DNA of 64,000 nt from an uncultured Eubacteriales bacterium (GTDB taxonomy: Bacteria; Bacillota; Clostridia; Oscillospirales; Oscillospiraceae). A model generated the notes under the pieces. It was not told where the DNA came from. It made no database searches and saw nothing but the letters and a program-made list of their open reading frames with translations. This document shows, in pieces, positions 43,070 to 51,158 of this stretch (positions are counted from its first letter, which is position 1; each line of letters starts with the position of its first letter). The position numbers were made by a program, and so were the translations under genes. Location of the stretch: assembly GCA_900079765.1 (NCBI GenBank), contig LT599017.1:2387766-2451765 (forward strand). Direction: 5' to 3'.

Positions 43070-43792
43070 TTACTCAATTTTTCCGGCCAGGGATTTCAGC
43101 TCCTCGCCATTCAGGAGAAGCAGGGCTTTGTTGCCCACCGTGCGGAGAATCCCGTCGGCCTCCAACTGGCTTAGCTTGCGGCTTACGGTTTCCCGGGCGA
43201 CGCCCAGGAAATTGGCCATTCCCTCTCGGCTCAAAGGGAGGCGGATGAGCACACCCTCCGATGTGAGGTCGCCGTACTTCTCCGCAAAATCCAGCAGCAG
43301 ACCGCCGATACGGCTGTCCAGGCTGCGCACCCCCATGCTCTGTACCGCGTTCTCCATCCGCTCCATCCGTTTCTCCAGCTCCTCGATGACCTTGATGGCA
43401 ATGTCGGGGTTGGCGCGGAGAAGGGCATAAAACTCGTCCCGGCCGAAAGCGCAGGTCCGCACCGGCTCCAGCGCTTCAACGGTGTAAGCGCTTTTCCGTC
43501 CGCCCAGCAGGTTCCTCTCCCCGAAGAAGTCCCCCTGCGAGAATACGTATAAAATCTGCTCCCTCCCGTCGGGAGTGAGTTTATAGGCCTTGGCGCTGCC
43601 CTCGCTGAGGATGACCAGGGCGTTCAAGTCCTCCCCCTCCAGGGTGATGGGCTCGCCCTTTTCGTACCGGTAATGGCGGGCGATGGAGGAGAAACGGCCC
43701 ATCTCCTCCGGACTTAGAGATGCGAAAACGGGTATCTTGTGGGCACAGAGTTTGTCAAGGCAATCCTGGCTGCAGCAGGCGCATCCTGTCAC
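43070..43792 (-). CDS. Crp/Fnr family regulator with N-terminal cysteines
   Basis: A 240-residue regulator: a Cys-rich start MTGCACCSQDCLDKLC (five to six Cys within 16 residues), a cyclic-nucleotide-binding-like beta-roll (about 20-140: GEPITLEGEDLNALVILSEGSAKAYK, QGDFFGERNLLGG), a dimer helix and a C-terminal helix-turn-helix (LPLSREGMANFLGVARETVSRKLSQLEADGIL). The cysteines may hold an Fe-S cluster that senses oxygen or NO. The GTG start is the only one that keeps this N-terminus. An Fnr box upstream of the adjacent operon is the likely target. Confidence 0.9.
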   Translation of the reverse strand: MTGCACCSQDCLDKLCAHKIPVFASLSPEEMGRFSSIARHYRYEKGEPITLEGEDLNALVILSEGSAKAYKLTPDGREQILYVFSQGDFFGERNLLGGRKSAYTVEALEPVRTCAFGRDEFYALLRANPDIAIKVIEELEKRMERMENAVQSMGVRSLDSRIGGLLLDFAEKYGDLTSEGVLIRLPLSREGMANFLGVARETVSRKLSQLEADGILRTVGNKALLLLNGEELKSLAGKIE

Positions 43793-43822
43793 GGTGCCTC
43801 ACCCCTTTCCTTGTTTTTCTCC

Positions 43823-43851
43823 ATTGTATCGAAGATAAATTTTCCTGTCAA
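43823..43851 (-). promoter_or_regulatory. Promoter of the Crp/Fnr-type gene
   Basis: On the minus strand TTGACA (43846-43851), 17-bp spacer, TACAAT (43823-43828). Confidence 0.75.
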
Positions 43852-43892
43852 TGTACCCGGCTTGGGCCGTCCCGCGCCGTCTACTGTCGCAA

Positions 43893-43921
43893 TTGACGCA
43901 CCTGCCTCAAAATGGTATAAT
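43893..43921 (+). promoter_or_regulatory. Promoter of the methyltransferase-ECF transcript
   Basis: TTGACG (43893-43898), 17-bp spacer, TATAAT (43916-43921); a second TATAAT follows 4 bp later. The ATG is at 43966. Confidence 0.75.
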
Positions 43922-43965
43922 GGTATAATTGAGACTAAATATGCGATAAGACGGAGAAAACCGAT

Positions 43966-44832
43966 ATGTGGATTTCCGATCAATGGAAGGATTATGAGCT
44001 CATCGACTGCGGCAGCGGGGAAAAGCTGGAGCGCTGGGGGAAGTACACGTTGATACGTCCCGACCCTCAGGCCATCTGGCAGACCGAGCGCACCCACCGG
44101 GGGTGGCAAAAGCCCGATGCCCGGTACGCCCGCTCCTCCACCGGGGGCGGCCAATGGGAGGTCAAGCGCACCCCGGAGCGCTGGACGGTGGGGTACGGGG
44201 GCCTGACCTTCAACATCAAGCCCATGAATTTTAAGCACACCGGCCTTTTCCCCGAGCAGGCCGCCAACTGGGATTTTGCCGCGAGCCAGATCAAAAGTGC
44301 GGGCAGGCCCATCCGGGTGCTCAACCTCTTCGCCTACACCGGCGCCGCCACGGTGGCCTGCGCCGCCGCGGGAGCCGAGGTCTGCCATGTGGACGCGGCC
44401 AAGGGCATGGTGGCGTGGGCCAGAGAGAACGCCAAATCCTCCGGCCTGGAGAGCGCGCCCATCCGCTGGATCATTGATGACTGCGCCAAATTCGTTGAAC
44501 GGGAGATACGCCGTGGCAAGCGGTACGACGCCGTCATCATGGACCCACCCTCATATGGGCGTGGGCCCTCCGGGGAGATCTGGAAGCTGGAGGAGAACCT
44601 TTGGCCTTTCGTTGAGCTGGTGGCCGGCGTGCTGTCAGACGAGCCGCTGTTCTTCCTCATCAATTCCTACACCACCGGCCTCGCCCCCTCGGTGCTTACC
44701 TACATTTTAGAGAGCATCGTCACCAAAAAGCACGGCGGGCACACCGAGAGCGCCGAACTTGGCCTCCGCGTCACCGAGAGCGGTCTGGCCCTCCCCTGCG
44801 GGGCCACAGGCCGCTGGGCGGCCGACCGCTAG
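43966..44832 (+). CDS. Class I SAM-dependent methyltransferase (RlmI/RlmK-like)
   Basis: A 288-residue enzyme: after an N-terminal domain (about 1-95) comes the SAM motif I region VLNLFAYTGAATVACAAAGAEVCHVDAAKGMVAWARENA, the acidic DDCAKFVEREIRRGKRYDAVIMDPPSYGRGPSGE (motif IV, DPPSYGRG) typical of COG1092 23S rRNA cytosine methyltransferases. It lacks the N-terminal PUA domain of RlmI, so its substrate is uncertain. It lies 18 bp upstream of ecfA1. Confidence 0.85.
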   Translation: MWISDQWKDYELIDCGSGEKLERWGKYTLIRPDPQAIWQTERTHRGWQKPDARYARSSTGGGQWEVKRTPERWTVGYGGLTFNIKPMNFKHTGLFPEQAANWDFAASQIKSAGRPIRVLNLFAYTGAATVACAAAGAEVCHVDAAKGMVAWARENAKSSGLESAPIRWIIDDCAKFVEREIRRGKRYDAVIMDPPSYGRGPSGEIWKLEENLWPFVELVAGVLSDEPLFFLINSYTTGLAPSVLTYILESIVTKKHGGHTESAELGLRVTESGLALPCGATGRWAADR

Positions 44833-44849
44833 ACCTAAAGAGGGATATT

Positions 44850-45695
44850 ATGGATAACATTATTAGAACTAAAGACCTCCGTTTCACCTATGCCATGGAG
44901 GAGGTGGGCCGCGCCCCCTCGGCGCTGGACGGGGTGGACTTAGACCTAGAGGAGGGCTCTTTCGTCGCCATCCTGGGTCACAACGGCTCCGGCAAGTCCA
45001 CCCTGGCAAAGCAGATGAACGCCGTCCTCCTTCCCTCCGGGGGCAAGGTGTGGGTCGACAATATGGACACTTGCGACGAAAACCTCCTCCTTGACATCCG
45101 CCGGACGGTGGGTATGGTCTTCCAGAACCCGGACAACCAGATCGTCGCCAGCGTGGTAGAGGAAGACGTGGCCTTCGCCCCGGAGAATCTGGGTGTGCCC
45201 CCGACTGAGATACGTAAGCGGGTAGATGAGGCCCTGGCCATGGTTGGTATGAGCGAGTACGCCACCCACGCTCCACATCTCCTCTCTGGTGGGCAAAAAC
45301 AGCGCATCGCCATCGCCGGGGTCATCGCTATGCGGCCCCGCTGCATCGTATTGGACGAGCCCACCGCCATGCTGGACCCCATCGGGCGAAGCGAGGTGCT
45401 GAAAACCATCCGGCAGCTTAACCGTGACGCTGGTATCACGGTGGTCCTTATCACCCACCACATGGACGAGGCCGCCCAGGCTGACCGGCTGGTGGTGATG
45501 AGCAAGGGCAAGGTCATCGCCGATGGTCCTCCCAAGGAGGTCTTCCAGCACGTGGAGGAGCTCAAGGCCGTGGGCCTCACCGTCCCCGAGACGGTGGAGC
45601 TGTGCTGGCAGCTCCGCCGGGAGGGGGTCGACCTCCCCCTGGATGCCATCAGCGACGAGGACTGCGCCCAGGCGCTCTATCAGGTCTTACGGTAG
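44850..45695 (+). CDS. ecfA1: ECF transporter ATPase EcfA1
   Basis: A 281-residue ATPase: Walker A GHNGSGKST, Q-loop VFQNPDNQIVASVVEEDVAFAPENLGV (the ECF-type DNQ...EEDVAFGPENLG block), signature LSGGQKQR, Walker B CIVLDEPTAMLDP and H-loop THHMDEA. With EcfA2 and EcfT it forms the energising module for vitamin uptake by separate S components such as RibU (58244). Confidence 0.95.
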   Translation: MDNIIRTKDLRFTYAMEEVGRAPSALDGVDLDLEEGSFVAILGHNGSGKSTLAKQMNAVLLPSGGKVWVDNMDTCDENLLLDIRRTVGMVFQNPDNQIVASVVEEDVAFAPENLGVPPTEIRKRVDEALAMVGMSEYATHAPHLLSGGQKQRIAIAGVIAMRPRCIVLDEPTAMLDPIGRSEVLKTIRQLNRDAGITVVLITHHMDEAAQADRLVVMSKGKVIADGPPKEVFQHVEELKAVGLTVPETVELCWQLRREGVDLPLDAISDEDCAQALYQVLR

Positions 45696-45706
45696 GAGGA
45701 ATCGCT

Positions 45707-45961
45707 ATGAACGACACTCCCCGTGGCAGTGGAATTTGCCGTGGACTTCTCGGCGCCGTCGTCACGTTTTTCATCCTCGATATTATGGCTACGGAAGGCC
45801 TTTACCTGCTCAACGACAGCTTGCTCACTATTTTTATCACCTCCGCCGCCGTTGGGGCGGTGACCGGTCTTTTTGCCTACCACCACACCCGAATCCGTAC
45901 GCTGGAGCAGCGGGTGGAATACCTGGCGCGGCAAGTGGAGAAGTTAGAAGACCGCAAGTGA
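45707..45961 (+). CDS. Small two-helix membrane protein within the ecf operon
   Basis: An 84-residue protein starting MNDTPRGSGICRGLLG with two membrane segments (about residues 12-30 and 36-56) and a charged C-terminal coiled coil (RIRTLEQRVEYLARQVEKLEDRK). AGGAGG lies before the ATG and it starts 11 bp after ecfA1. No family is recognised. Ecf modules normally run ecfA1-ecfA2-ecfT without an insert, so it may be an accessory or unrelated passenger. Confidence 0.7.
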   Translation: MNDTPRGSGICRGLLGAVVTFFILDIMATEGLYLLNDSLLTIFITSAAVGAVTGLFAYHHTRIRTLEQRVEYLARQVEKLEDRK

Positions 45962-46019
45962 CCCCGGGCGGCATCCCACAAGGAGCTGCACCATCTTTTA
46001 CGTTAGGACTGTTGCCATT

Positions 46020-46883
46020 TTGGAACCCATTCTTCAAGCGGAACACTTAACCCACGTCTACTCGGCGGGCACCCCCTTTGAGCGGGAGGCCCTGCTGGAC
46101 GTGAACTTCACTGCCTACCGGGGCGAATACCTGGGCATTATCGGCCACACCGGTTCGGGCAAATCCACCCTCATTCAGCACTTAAACGGTCTTCTAAAGC
46201 CCACGTCGGGCAGGGTCCTCTTCGAGGGGAAAGACATCTGGGAAACCAAGGAGCGCACCCTCCAAACCCGCTTTCAGGTGGGGCTGGTGTTCCAGTACCC
46301 GGAGTACCAGCTCTTTGAGGAGACGGTGTATAAGGACATCGCCTTCGGTCCCGGCAACATGAAACTGCCCGCCGATGAGATTAACCGCCGGGTCCGTGAA
46401 GCCGCTCAATTCGTGGGCCTCAGCGACGAGACGCTGGAGAAGTCGCCCTTCGAGCTGTCCGGCGGACAGAAGCGCCGGGTGGCCATCGCGGGAGTCATCG
46501 CCATGGAGCCTTCGGTCCTCATCCTGGACGAGCCCACCGCCGGTCTCGACCCGGTGGGTGTGGAGAACATTTTACAGAACATCCATGACTACCACACCGC
46601 CAAGAACGCCACCATCATCATCGTGTCACACTCCATGGAGGAGGTGGCCCGGACGGTGGAGCGCCTGGTGGTGGTGGACGAGGGGAAAATCCCCTTCCAC
46701 GGCTCCCCCCGGGAGGTTTTCGCCCATGAGGCGGAGCTGGTGCACATGGGTTTGGGCGTGCCCCAGGTAACCCGGGTGTTCCACCGTCTGCGGACCCTGG
46801 GCATGGACATCGACCCGTCGGTCTACACCATCGACCAGGCGAAGGCCGCCATTCTCGCCAAGCTGGGAAAGGGGGCGGTGTAA
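46020..46883 (+). CDS. ecfA2: ECF transporter ATPase EcfA2
   Basis: A 287-residue ATPase: Walker A GHTGSGKST, Q-loop VFQYPEYQLFEETVYKDIAFGPGNM (the ECF A2 YPEYQLFEE block), signature LSGGQKRR, Walker B LILDEPTAGLDP and H-loop SHSMEE. The TTG start has only a weak AGGA site 11 nt upstream. It partners EcfA1 and contacts EcfT. Confidence 0.94.
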   Translation: MEPILQAEHLTHVYSAGTPFEREALLDVNFTAYRGEYLGIIGHTGSGKSTLIQHLNGLLKPTSGRVLFEGKDIWETKERTLQTRFQVGLVFQYPEYQLFEETVYKDIAFGPGNMKLPADEINRRVREAAQFVGLSDETLEKSPFELSGGQKRRVAIAGVIAMEPSVLILDEPTAGLDPVGVENILQNIHDYHTAKNATIIIVSHSMEEVARTVERLVVVDEGKIPFHGSPREVFAHEAELVHMGLGVPQVTRVFHRLRTLGMDIDPSVYTIDQAKAAILAKLGKGAV

Positions 46884-47690
46884 ATGGCACTTAAAGATAT
46901 CACCCTCGGCCAGTATTTCCCAGGCAAAACAATCCTTCACCGGCTGGATCCCCGTACCAAGCTGATCTGTACCGTCGCCTTCATCGTGGCCCTCTTTCTC
47001 GCGAAACAGCTTGTGGGGTACGGTATTCTGCTGGCCACTCTGGGGGCACTGGTGGCCCTTTCCCACATCAAGCTGAAAGTCATTTTGAAGGGCTTAAAGC
47101 CCATCTTGTTCATCATCGTCTTCACCGGTATCTTAAACCTCTTCTTTACCCCCGGCACTGCAATCTGGGAGCTGGGTTTCCTCAGGCTGACGGCGGAGGG
47201 CATCTGGGCGGCGGTCTTCATGGTGCTGCGCATCTCCATGCTAATTGTCTGCACCTTCCTCCTCACCTACACCACCTCCCCCATCCTGCTCACCGACGGG
47301 CTGGAGCGACTGATGAATCCCCTTAAAAAAATCAGAGTGCCGGTGCATGAGCTCTCCATGATGATGTCTATCGCCCTGCGGTTCATCCCCACGCTGATTG
47401 AGGAAACCGATAAAATCATGTCGGCCCAAAAGGCCCGTGGGGCCGACTTTGAGACAGGGAACCTGGTCCAGAAGGCCAAGGCCCTCATCCCCCTGCTGGT
47501 ACCTCTCTTCATCTCGGCTTTCCGCCGGGCGGACGAGTTGGCCATCGCCATGGAGTGCCGCTGTTACCACGGCGGCGAAGGCCGGACCCGGCTCCGGCAG
47601 CTCAAGTATACCGGCGCCGACATTGCCGCCATCGCCCTCTCCCTTGCCCTGTGCGCGGGGGTGTATGTATTGGGGCGGTTCGGGCTGTAA
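46884..47690 (+). CDS. ecfT: ECF transporter transmembrane protein EcfT
   Basis: A 268-residue CbiQ-type protein: LGQYFPGKTILHRLDPRTKLI at the N-terminus, five to six membrane segments and the coupling helices with ARGADFETGNLVQKAKALIPLLVPLFISAFRRADELAIAMECRCYHGG (contains the A-R-G and second Arg motif that contact the ATPases; quoted as blocks). It abuts ecfA2 directly. Confidence 0.94.
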   Translation: MALKDITLGQYFPGKTILHRLDPRTKLICTVAFIVALFLAKQLVGYGILLATLGALVALSHIKLKVILKGLKPILFIIVFTGILNLFFTPGTAIWELGFLRLTAEGIWAAVFMVLRISMLIVCTFLLTYTTSPILLTDGLERLMNPLKKIRVPVHELSMMMSIALRFIPTLIEETDKIMSAQKARGADFETGNLVQKAKALIPLLVPLFISAFRRADELAIAMECRCYHGGEGRTRLRQLKYTGADIAAIALSLALCAGVYVLGRFGL

Positions 47691-47733
47691 GAGCTCTAAA
47701 TTTTATATAACTTTAATGAGAGTTTCAAGCTTT

Positions 47734-48483
47734 ATGAGAAATATCGCGATAAAATTAATGTACGTCGGAACGGCCTACCATGGCTGGCAGGTCCAGAAGA
47801 ACGCCTCCTCCGTGGAGGAGACGTTGGAGAAGGCCTTAGCCACCGTGGTGTGCCATCCGGTGAAGTGCATAGGCGCAGGCAGAACCGACGCTGGCGTCCA
47901 TGCCGAGAGCTATATCGCCAATTTTCACACCACCTCCACCATCCCCTGTGACCGCATTCCTCTGGCTGTCAATACCCGGCTGCCGGAGGATATCGTGGTG
48001 GTCAAGGCTACCGATGTGGGGGAGGATTTCAACGCCATCGGTTCCTGCGTTAAGAAAGAGTACACCTACCGCATATACAATTCCCGGTTGGGCAACGCGT
48101 TTTATGTAAACCGCGCATGGTTTTATCCCAAGCGCTTGGACGAGACGGTGATGCAGGCTGCTGCCAGCCATCTGGTTGGCACTCACGACTTTAAGGCCAT
48201 GCAAAGCGTGGGCACCGACGTAAAGAGCACAGTGCGCACCGTCCATTACTTTGATATTACCCGTGACGGAGACCTCATTGAGTGCAGGGTCTGCGCCAAC
48301 GGTTTTCTCTACAACATGGTACGGGCCATGGTGGGCACCTGCGTCTATGCCGCTGAGGGCAAGTTCTCCCCCCACGATGTGCCCGCCATTCTGGAGGGCC
48401 GGTGCCGTACCAACGGCGGCCCCACAGCACCGCCGGGGGGGCTGTACATGACCAAGCTCTGGTATAACGAAGATATCCTCTAG
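47734..48483 (+). CDS. truA: tRNA pseudouridine(38-40) synthase TruA
   Basis: A 249-residue TruA: LMYVGTAYHGWQVQKNASSVEETLEKAL, catalytic Asp in GAGRTDAGVHAE, then FNAIGSCVKKEYTYRIYN and NGFLYNMVRAMVGTCVYAAEGK. It modifies uridines in the anticodon stem. No good ribosome site is visible; ATG 47716, six codons upstream, is also possible. It follows ecfT by 43 bp, a frequent arrangement in Firmicutes. Confidence 0.93.
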   Translation: MRNIAIKLMYVGTAYHGWQVQKNASSVEETLEKALATVVCHPVKCIGAGRTDAGVHAESYIANFHTTSTIPCDRIPLAVNTRLPEDIVVVKATDVGEDFNAIGSCVKKEYTYRIYNSRLGNAFYVNRAWFYPKRLDETVMQAAASHLVGTHDFKAMQSVGTDVKSTVRTVHYFDITRDGDLIECRVCANGFLYNMVRAMVGTCVYAAEGKFSPHDVPAILEGRCRTNGGPTAPPGGLYMTKLWYNEDIL

Positions 48484-48531
48484 ATAGCGGGCTTCCGCCC
48501 CCCGCATCATCTCAACAGAAGAGGCATATAC

Positions 48532-49755
48532 ATGAAAGACAAGCAGCCGCGCGGCGACATCTACGAGGTAAAAAAGGCCCCGGAGAAGAACGCCGCCAAG
48601 AAAAAACCGAATATTGTAGTACGACTGCTGGCCTTTCTGCTCACGCTGGCTCTGGTGCTGGGCGCGGTGGCGCTGGTGGTCTACCGGGACAAGGTGAGTT
48701 TCGACTCCCTGCGGCGCTATTTCGCCTACCACAACCTGCAGAAAAACGACAGCGGTCAGGCCGAGAGTTTCCACTACGACGGCAGCTCAAAAGACAGCTT
48801 TGCCGCCGCTGGGGACAGCCTCCTGGTCTGCTCCGACTCGGGCGTCCGGCTCTACTCGGGCAGCGGCGCGCAGTATGCCGCCGACCAGGCCGTACTGGAG
48901 TCCCCCGTGACGCAGTCCTCCGGCTCATACGCGCTGGCCTACGATGCGGGGGGGCGCAGCCTCTTTGTGTATAAGGACCGCTCGGAAAAAGGCACGCCCC
49001 CTCAAGAGAACATCCAAGGGGACATTCTGTCAGCCCGGGTGAACGCCTCGGGCCGTCTGGCCGTCACCACCCGGGCCACCGGCTACAAGGGCTCGGTCAC
49101 GGTGTACGACGCCCAGCTCGCCCCCGCCCTTCAGCTCAACCTGTCCAGCAGTTTCGTCACCGACGCGTTGGTCTCGGCGGATAACAAGACCTTGGCGGCC
49201 ATCACCATGGGCCAGGGGACGGGCAGCTTTGAGAGCGCCCTCTCCCTCTATGCTCTGAGTCGCACGGAGGAGGACACTGCGCCCGACGCCACCTGCCCCC
49301 TTGGCAGCGGCGTGGTGCTGGACCTGGGAGAGTGCGCCGCCGGGTACTGGGCCCTGAGCGACGCCTCCCTTTCCCTGGTGGACCACGCTGGATCGCTGGC
49401 AGGTTCCTATGACTACAACGGCCGCTATCTAAAAGAATTCTCCCTGGGCGGAGACAGTTTTGCTGCCCTCCTCCTGGGTAAGTATCGGGCAGGTACGGTG
49501 TCCGACCTGGTAGTGGTAGACAGTACCGGCGCGGCTTCGGCCACTCTCTCTGTCAATGAACAGGTGCTGTCACTCTCGGCCTCCGGGCGGTATCTCGCCG
49601 TCCTCACCGCCGATCGGCTGGACCTCTATACCGCCGACCTGACTCCCTATGCCACCCTGGAGGGCACCCAGGGTGCCCGCAAGGTGCTTATGCGCGAGGA
49701 TGGCACCGCCCTCCTCGTTGGCAGCAACACAGCACGGCTCTATATTCCCGACTGA
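48532..49755 (+). CDS. DUF5711 family membrane-anchored protein
   Basis: A 407-residue protein with a charged N-terminal tail, one membrane helix (about residues 27-50: VVRLLAFLLTLALVLGAVALVVY) and an extracytoplasmic beta-propeller-like domain (repeated strands such as SLLVCSDSGVRLYSGSG, RSLFVYKD, LSASGRYLAVLTADRLDLYTADL). This matches DUF5711, common in Clostridia, often next to cvpA. Function is unknown. Confidence 0.8.
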   Translation: MKDKQPRGDIYEVKKAPEKNAAKKKPNIVVRLLAFLLTLALVLGAVALVVYRDKVSFDSLRRYFAYHNLQKNDSGQAESFHYDGSSKDSFAAAGDSLLVCSDSGVRLYSGSGAQYAADQAVLESPVTQSSGSYALAYDAGGRSLFVYKDRSEKGTPPQENIQGDILSARVNASGRLAVTTRATGYKGSVTVYDAQLAPALQLNLSSSFVTDALVSADNKTLAAITMGQGTGSFESALSLYALSRTEEDTAPDATCPLGSGVVLDLGECAAGYWALSDASLSLVDHAGSLAGSYDYNGRYLKEFSLGGDSFAALLLGKYRAGTVSDLVVVDSTGAASATLSVNEQVLSLSASGRYLAVLTADRLDLYTADLTPYATLEGTQGARKVLMREDGTALLVGSNTARLYIPD

Positions 49756-49791
49756 CCCCCAAAAACCACCTGACAGATTGGAGGCCCACCC

Positions 49792-50502
49792 ATGTCATTT
49801 GCCATGCCCTTCGTCCTCTTTGACATCGCCATCCTCCTCGTCCTGGCATTCTTCATCTGGAGAGGTGCCAGCCGGGGGTTCATCCTGTCCCTCTTCGGGC
49901 TGGTGGCCATTCTGGTGGCCTTTGCTGGGGCCAACTTCCTGGCGGATGCCCTGGCCCCCAAGGTGGGAGAGGCTCTGGAGCCTAAATTTGCCGCCGCCAT
50001 TGAGGAGAAATTGAACGAGCAGTTCCAGAATACCTCCGTCTCTGACATCCCGGCGGACAAGGAGAGCGACTATCCTCTTCAGGACGTGCTGAGCGTGCTT
50101 AAGGGCATGGGTCTTTACGAGGATCTGATCAACGCCGTTGACAAGGCGGTACAGGAACGCATGGCGGAGGCAGCGGCAAGCGCCGCGGCGGCCGTGGCGG
50201 CCGCCATTGCCCAGTCGGTGGCGTACATGGTGCTCTTCTTCGTATTCTTCGTGCTCATCCTCCTGTGCTGGACGCTGCTCTCCCACGCACTGGATCTGGT
50301 GAGCAAACTGCCTGGTCTCAACGCTCTCAATAAAACAGCCGGAGGCATTGTCGGTTTAGTCAAGGGTTGTCTTATTCTCTTCGTGGCCGCATGGCTTTTG
50401 CGCCTATCTGGCAGTCTCATACCCGAGGAGGCGGTGGAGCAGACCGCCCTGCTCAAATTTTTCATGACGGTCAACCCCATGACCCTGTTTACGGGCGTGT
50501 AG
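49792..50502 (+). CDS. CvpA family membrane protein
   Basis: A 236-residue protein with about four membrane helices: LFDIAILLVLAFFIWRGASRGFILSLFGLVAILVAFAGANFLADALAPKV is the CvpA start (blocks quoted: GASRGFILSLFGL), and the C-terminal half has LLCWTLLSHALDLVSKLPGLNALNKTAGGIVGLVKGCLILF. An extended central helix (about 60-130) is inserted. CvpA affects colicin V production and envelope properties. It lies between DUF5711 and pgsA. Confidence 0.85.
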   Translation: MSFAMPFVLFDIAILLVLAFFIWRGASRGFILSLFGLVAILVAFAGANFLADALAPKVGEALEPKFAAAIEEKLNEQFQNTSVSDIPADKESDYPLQDVLSVLKGMGLYEDLINAVDKAVQERMAEAAASAAAAVAAAIAQSVAYMVLFFVFFVLILLCWTLLSHALDLVSKLPGLNALNKTAGGIVGLVKGCLILFVAAWLLRLSGSLIPEEAVEQTALLKFFMTVNPMTLFTGV

Positions 50503-50545
50503 TCTCCCCCGTCACTCTCACTCACGAGAAAGGAAGATGCCGTGT

Positions 50546-51085
50546 ATGAACGTTCCCAATACCCTCTCGCTCTTGCGCCTGGCCATGGTGCCGGTCTTCG
50601 CGGTGGTCTTTTTCCAACCCTTCCCCCACGCGCGGTACTGGGCCGCGCTGATATACGCTCTGGCATTTATCACTGACATTGCCGACGGGTACATCGCCCG
50701 GCGTTTCAATCAGATCACCCGCCTGGGCCGCATCCTGGACCCGCTTGCCGACAAGCTCATGACCTTTACGGTCATTATCTGTATCGCCTCAGCCCAGATC
50801 ATCCCCACCTGGGCAGTCGCCGTCTTCTTCATCAAGGAAACCGCCATGGGCCTGGGGGCCATGTCCATGCTCCATAAAATTGACGACGTGATGCCTTCCA
50901 ATTGGCTGGGCAAGGTGTCTACGGGGGTCTTCTTTGTGGTGTGCGCCGCTCTGGTGCTCTTCCCCGCTATCCCCCACAAATGGGCCACCGGAATGATCTC
51001 CGTGGCGCTCGTGCTTACCATTCTTGCCTTTCTTTACTATCTCTGGCTCTACGTCTCCGTAGTTGGAAAGAAAAAAACCAAGTAA
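50546..51085 (+). CDS. pgsA: CDP-diacylglycerol-glycerol-3-phosphate 3-phosphatidyltransferase
   Basis: A 179-residue CDP-alcohol phosphatidyltransferase with five to six membrane helices. The motif DG-x2-AR-x8-G-x3-D-x3-D is seen in DIADGYIARRFNQITRLGRILDPLADK. It makes phosphatidylglycerophosphate. The family start MNVPNTLSLLRL fits ATG 50546 (AAAGGA 11 nt upstream); ATG 50537 is in frame but too close to that site. Confidence 0.92.
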   Translation: MNVPNTLSLLRLAMVPVFAVVFFQPFPHARYWAALIYALAFITDIADGYIARRFNQITRLGRILDPLADKLMTFTVIICIASAQIIPTWAVAVFFIKETAMGLGAMSMLHKIDDVMPSNWLGKVSTGVFFVVCAALVLFPAIPHKWATGMISVALVLTILAFLYYLWLYVSVVGKKKTK

Positions 51086-51158
51086 AATACCAGAAATTCA
51101 TATGCAGTTCATAATTTAGCATTAGAATTACCTCTCCAGCAAGAAGGAGCTGATACAA

